In this document: positions 59,279-64,000 of the stretch, one piece after another
Position numbering within the stretch: position 1 is the first letter of the stretch
How the letters are laid out: every line of letters begins with the position of its first letter
NCBI GenBank assembly: GCA_029721435.1
Contig: CM056584.1
Span: 14,581,739 to 14,645,738 of the forward strand
Reading direction: 5' to 3'
DNA from: Gymnothorax reevesii
Taxonomy: Eukaryota > Chordata > Actinopteri > Anguilliformes > Muraenidae
Length of the DNA stretch: 64,000 nucleotides
Notes under the pieces: model-generated
Database searches by the model: none
Seen by the model: the letters and a program-made list of their open reading frames with translations, nothing else
What the model was told of the DNA's origin: nothing
Translations under genes and position numbers: made by a program

Positions 59279-62200
59279 CATGTGCATCTGGCTGGAGACC
59301 ACATCTTCTGACCCTACTCATCCTCCTTATGTCCTTCTCACACGTCGCACCCCAGCAGACGCAGAGGCGGTAATGCGGACAAACGCGCAAATTTGCGGAA
59401 GTCACATGACCTCATTGCATTTAACAGCCGCCCTTGATCCCAATTTTTTTTACATCGTTATTATTATTATTTTTTTTTTCATCCATGCGCATTTATCGCA
59501 CCACTTAACGGATTATTTGATCGGGGCACTCTTGACCCGGCCGTTTTGCTTTACCCCAGGGACAACATAAAGTATAAAAAGTCCGCTCTGTTTGGGAGCA
59601 CACAGCCCTGCAATATTTATCTCACACCAGCCCAACCTCTTCGACAACCTGGACGGCTCTCAGGCCACAAAGTATGCTGGTGAGAAAAAAAGCACGACTC
59701 TGGCCTATCAATCACCCTGGCAACAAGGACATTTTAGGAAGGAAGATATAGTGGGCACTCTGGGAAATTAACTGCTTGGGCAACAGAACCAGCACGAACG
59801 AGGGATGCTGACCTTACCGCGGTGCGTAAAAAAAGAGCCATATCAGAAAAGTTATATCAGTAACAGGAGATTTATCAGTATTGCAATGGGGGAAACATCA
59901 ATGTAGTTCTTTCCATTGCGAGTTATGGTTTTAACCCTCTTCATTGCTCCCCTAAGGTCAGACCAAAAAGGGTCTGTGGAAATATCTACTGAACAACCTC
60001 CATTTCCTGGGTGGGGGCTGGGGTAGCGAGGGTGCGCATTCTGGGAAAATACCCAAAGTTTCTTTTCAAACACTCCACATTCCATTTTTCTAACAAACAG
60101 CAGAAGATTGAAACTAGAGTATTTCGCATTTCGCTCGCTGCTACACGGCCCTGGGGCCCTCATCAGCAAGGGAGTGGTTCAAAAGTACAGAAATAAAAGA
60201 GGCAGCGCAGACTGGAGAACAGAAGAGGCTCGGGAGGATATAAGACAGAGCACCGCATGAAAACATGCCCCCAAAATCCTTATCATGTTCCCATAAAAAG
60301 AGAACGTCCCCCAGGACAGGAAGTAAGGCCGGGTGGGAATTGAGGAGACAATGGTGATGATAGAGTTGCAGCGCACCTGCTTTCCATTCTGCTACTTGCA
60401 GAGGTCTCAATGAATCAGGCCACTGCTGTGAAAATGTGGCGGAGAGGATCATGGGAAATGTAGTTCACAGCATTTACCTTGATTACTGAGGTCAGGTTTG
60501 GTCATGTACTATACTGTGTCCCTTTCTTTACCATTTTCAATAGAAGGAAAAACAAATGCTTGTGAATAGAGGCTGATCCTTGTCTGCCCAGGTCCTTTCA
60601 AGTGAACCACACTAAGAACAGTGAGTCTTCCCTAGAGGGTCCACTAGGGGGCACAGCACTGGTTGGGAACAAAGCCAAGTTCTACTGTCAAGCCCAGGCA
60701 ATAAAAATGTGAAAAATATGCACAAGAGCTATTGCGACAGTTGAGGGGGAGATATGCAAACATCAGTGGTAAGGGAGGTGAAGACAAAACAGATGCGAAT
60801 AGAGAGAGAGAGCAGAGATGGTAGAGTGCCTCCCTTAACATTGTTTCTGAAGGTAGAGCAGCCCGTAGATCAACTCCATGTCTTTGGCTTAGTTATCCAG
60901 TGATAGATAATGGACAAAATTACATTGGGGACTGGTGACGCTCTAATGAGAAGTAGGCAGGGGGTACAGTGGCCAAACCGGTACTGAGGGCAGTCTGCTT
61001 AAACTTAAAGCAATATCTACCCCTCTCCTCTCCCCACAGCATGTTAATTTCTTCTAGACTTCTAACAAGATGCCTCCACCCAATCCCCAAATGTTTCTCA
61101 TACTTACAAAAAAAAAACATCATTAACTAAGGTACAGGAAGAACAGTATTACTTCTGTTCAATAATAAACCAGTAACTTCCAGGAAAACAATCAAATGAG
61201 GACAAGGAGGTCTTGGAACAAAATAAATAATCAGAAATGATTGCCCCCTAAGACGAGCCCGTGCATCGCGAGCGTTTCTGTGTTAGAACTCCCCCTACTG
61301 CCTGAAAGGCTAACTTCACGCCGAGCCAGTCCAGTGAAGATACTCATAGCTGAAATGAGTGAACTGGATTATGAACTGGATTTGAAACATAAATAAATAA
61401 ATAAATACAATTGAGCATTTTGCCCATTTCCTTGAGTGGAACAATAATCATGAAGACCTCGGTCCTGCAGAAAATTTATTTCAGTCCAAATTTAGCACAA
61501 CTGGTCATGAGAGCTCCCTATGATACCAACACAAATATATTAAATCAAGAGCTTCCAGAAGAATTTAGTGCTACACTTCAAGTTTTTAAATCAGTTCACC
61601 TAACTGATTTTCAATGGACTTAAGACAATATGATTTGGAGCTGCTTTAAACCCTGATCCCTCCATAAATAGAGCTAAAAGATATCCACAAACTCTCGGAA
61701 GCAAACCATGTTTCGGTCCCACATATGCATGTGCGCGCACACACACACACGCAGCTCTGAGGAAATGCCAAAAAAATAATAATAAAAAATCCAGACCAAA
61801 GAAATATGACTGATCCCAAATTTGGGGCTTCATTTATTTTAAAAAAAAGTTTGTAGATTTCATACAAAAATGTTGCACAAGTAAAATAGTGAAGTGGAAT
61901 ATTGTCTAAAATATCCTATTTTTACACGATTTTTACTTCATAAATCAAAATGAACCTTTCCCAACGTGCACATGCCGATAAATTGAAAGTTTTTTTGAAG
62001 TATGCTTCTATAAATCCAAAATTCACAGGTGAACGTGGCATATATGTTTCTTTTTTATCTCATATGCACAAACCTCAACTGCACTCTGCAGACCAGCAAG
62101 TCACTCCACCAACCATGAATGCCGCTCTGGGCCTTTCATAGCCTCACTGAATTTGAGCCAAAATGGCGGCCATCGTGACCCCTTGCGTGCATTATACTTG

Positions 62201-62999
62201 CTGCTGAAGTGCTCAGTTAATGGTCAATGGAGGTGCTGACACATCTGTAACAGCACAGCTGACTCCTCTGTTTCCGGAGATATACGACTCCTATCTCCCC
62301 TTCCTTGTTCAACATCATTAAACGCTTTCAATTTCCTCCGAGTCGAGGGGAGGATCGACAGGCAGCCTCTGTGTCAGTGCTGTGGACAAAGTGAACGAGG
62401 CCGAAATTAGTTTGTCGGATCTAAATGTTTTGACAGAATCTACGGTGAGAGAAGTGAAAATGTTTATATTCTGGTCTAAACCGTGGGACGCTTGCTGACA
62501 GATCTCTTTCTCTGGGTGCTGCCTGATTTCCCAACCTGTGGATCAGAAAGGGAGTCATTCCAACAGCGCCTCCTACTGAGCATGTAAGGAACTGCAGCAT
62601 CCACGTTAAGAGAGGAGACAAAATCTCAATTTTTACATGAAGGAGACCAGATAATCAATCTCCCTGACAAGACCTTTACCCCGTCTCTGACATTTTATCT
62701 TCCTTTCTTGTTCGTTTCCATCTCATTTCTCACAATCGGTTTCACTTCGTCAATCCAGTCTGCTCCTCTCTCTATAGCTCTCGCCATCTCATACCAGCTC
62801 TCCCAATATGTCCTTCTTTTTCAACAATCTCTTCTCTTTTCGCTTTGCCTCAGTCTCGCTTAACTTTTATTCTCAATAAGTGTCTTGTCCTCGCTTTGCG
62901 TTTCAGTCTCTCCCTCCTTGCTGAGGTCAAACTCCATTTTTCCTCTTTGCTTTCAGCCTCTAAGACTTTCCTCTGCTTATTTTTTAACTCAGTCCAATA

Positions 63000-63000
<1 letters not shown>

Positions 63001-63055
<55 letters not shown>

Positions 63056-63063
63056 TCTCTCTC
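63001..63063. repeat. (CT)n microsatellite
   Basis: About 30 CT units with one CTGT interruption. Frames reading LSLSLS or RERERE are artefacts. Confidence 0.95.
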
Positions 63064-63469
63064 CATACAGCTCCATCCTGCTCGCTCCCTCTCTCTGTCA
63101 TAGCATAACACTCTGAACACACGCATCCCTCCCTCTCCAGTAGCTGATGTGATGCAGGTGGGGTGTCTACCATGTGCTTTCCATTTGCACGGGGTCCAAA
63201 TGGACACAATTAAAACCAAATGCGCAACCTGTACATTGGGTTAGGGCAGCAGCTTGCTCCCGCTCCGGGAAACAAATAAAAATATAAATAAACTTTCCAA
63301 TCGTCGTCCAAACCACAAATTGCTCAAATTGGCAACAGTGGTCTTGAGGGGGCCAGTACACTGGGGTAAAAATATATTTTTCATATCCACAACAGAAGCG
63401 GAATGAGCTCCAGGGAGAAGTAGTCATTGGCTGTCATACTGCAATGAAAGAGCCCTGCGTTTGGAGGAG
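63064..63469. other. spacer, nothing recognised
   Basis: Unique sequence between the CT repeat and a G-rich minisatellite. Confidence 0.35.
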
Positions 63470-64000
63470 GGGGAAAGGGGTGGAGTAAGGTTAGGTCGGG
63501 AAAGGATGGGGCGAGTTTGGGGTTTGGCGGGAGTCGCGGGTAGGGGCGTTTGGATGAGGCAGGGAGTAAAGCAGAGGTTTGGGTGAGATAAGGGTTAATG
63601 TGAGATGTTACGGTTAGTGAACACTTGAGGTGAAGCAGGGGTGATGCAGAGGATTATATCTGCTGAACACTTGGTGTGAAGTAGGTGCTGCCGTAGGAGG
63701 TTTAGGCTAGTGAACACTAGGAGAGGTACGGGGCCGGCATAAGAGATAAAAGTTACTTATGGTGGGTACTTATGGTGAGGTAGGGGGTGATGTGAGAGAT
63801 TACGGTTATACAGTATTTAGGATGTGATAAGGCCTAAAGTAGGGAGTTAAATGTTGGGTAGAGGTTAGACAGGGCTGGAGAGAAGGTAATAGAAACATCA
63901 CAGGTAAGGTATGATCTGTTTCAGAAGTTTCTGGGAGGGGGGGGGTTGCAGTATTTGAAAATATGAAGTGATGTAGGAATTATAATGAAGAGTAGGGTTA
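63470..64000. repeat. G-rich diverged minisatellite, about 46-48-bp period
   Basis: TAGTGAACACT recurs at 63,615 and 63,708, with TGCTGAACACT at 63,661, spaced 46 and 47 bp. GTGAGATGTTACGGTTA (about 63,600) recurs as GTGAGAGATTACGGTTA (about 63,792), four units later. GGTGAGGTAGGGG-type links lie between. The plus strand is strongly G over C. The core is 63,560-63,860; the array is more diverged outside it and may run past the window edge. Confidence 0.6.

Larger units (their letters stand above)
56221..63001. other. transposon-poor sequence; possible conserved blocks
   Basis: I see no transposon ends. AT-core-rich, repeat-free segments at 57,180-57,420 and 58,205-58,360 (ATTTAATTGG, GCTAATTAAAACC) and at 62,170-62,480 resemble conserved non-coding elements in style only. 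The part 58,975-59,275 is purine-pyrimidine alternating. A TATAAAAAG lies at about 59,573, without a supported transcript. No exon was accepted. Confidence 0.3.

Noticed and set aside
59573..59581. TATAAAAAG as a core promoter
   Set aside because: A single TATA-like match in 64 kb is expected by chance; no transcript or first exon is recognisable downstream.
62845..63219. Open frames with LSLSLS and RERERE runs
   Set aside because: Direct translation of the (CT)n repeat; no domain beyond it.

Overview
The window is vertebrate nuclear DNA, most likely from a teleost fish. The base for this is the repeat content: many Tc1-like transposons of families typical of fish genomes, an RTE/Rex3-like LINE end with a (GATG)n tail, CR1/L2-like LINE remnants, tRNA-derived SINEs, hAT-like and piggyBac-like elements, and abundant (CA)n, (AT)n, (CT)n and (AAT)n microsatellites. 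There is no operon structure and no dense coding. I could not recognise a single host protein-coding exon on either strand. The protein-like sequence that I do recognise is transposon-derived and broken. The species cannot be named from this.

Layout. 1-9.6 kb: mostly unique AT-rich sequence with microsatellites (including two long AT tracts at 6.4 and 6.7 kb), one SINE (about 1.15-1.4 kb) and a 322-bp TTAA-flanked MITE (3,223-3,544). 9.6-14.4 kb: decayed Tc1 pieces in both orientations, a CR1-like LINE remnant with endonuclease motifs, and a hAT-like MITE end. 15.4-17.1 kb: a minus-strand LINE with reverse-transcriptase remains and a GC-rich MITE sitting in its 3' end. 21.6-25.6 kb: a full-length Tc1 with about 77-bp terminal inverted repeats that appears to have landed inside another Tc1, followed by a third. 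26.0-26.6 kb: a diverged tandem repeat. 29.6-30.7 kb: a hAT-like element. 32.4-35.9 kb: two abutting Tc1 relics, one carrying an internal tandem duplication of about 0.9 kb. 37.05-38.67 kb: the best preserved Tc1, broken by one nonsense codon. 39.9-43.0 kb: a three-layer nest (unclassified inverted-repeat element, LINE end, Tc1). 45.1-48.0 kb: a complete piggyBac insertion with TTAA target duplications and apparent introns.

From 48 kb to the end the sequence is strikingly poorer in transposons: one MITE, one SINE trace, simple repeats, a small near-perfect hairpin (49,266-49,342), a C-tract able to form a quadruplex on the minus strand, and a 46-48-bp minisatellite at the right edge. Some AT-rich, homeobox-site-like blocks there could be conserved non-coding elements of a large intron or gene desert. 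That is inference; a multi-species alignment would decide it.

The elements do not form a pathway. They record successive invasions by at least six DNA-transposon lineages, with insertion order readable at the nests. I found no evidence for a new functional system. The most worthwhile leads are the unclassified AAGTATRCTT-rich element, the hairpin, the near-intact Tc1, the nested and duplicated Tc1 copies and two short exon-like ORFs. Several family assignments rest on remembered family sequence, not on a search.
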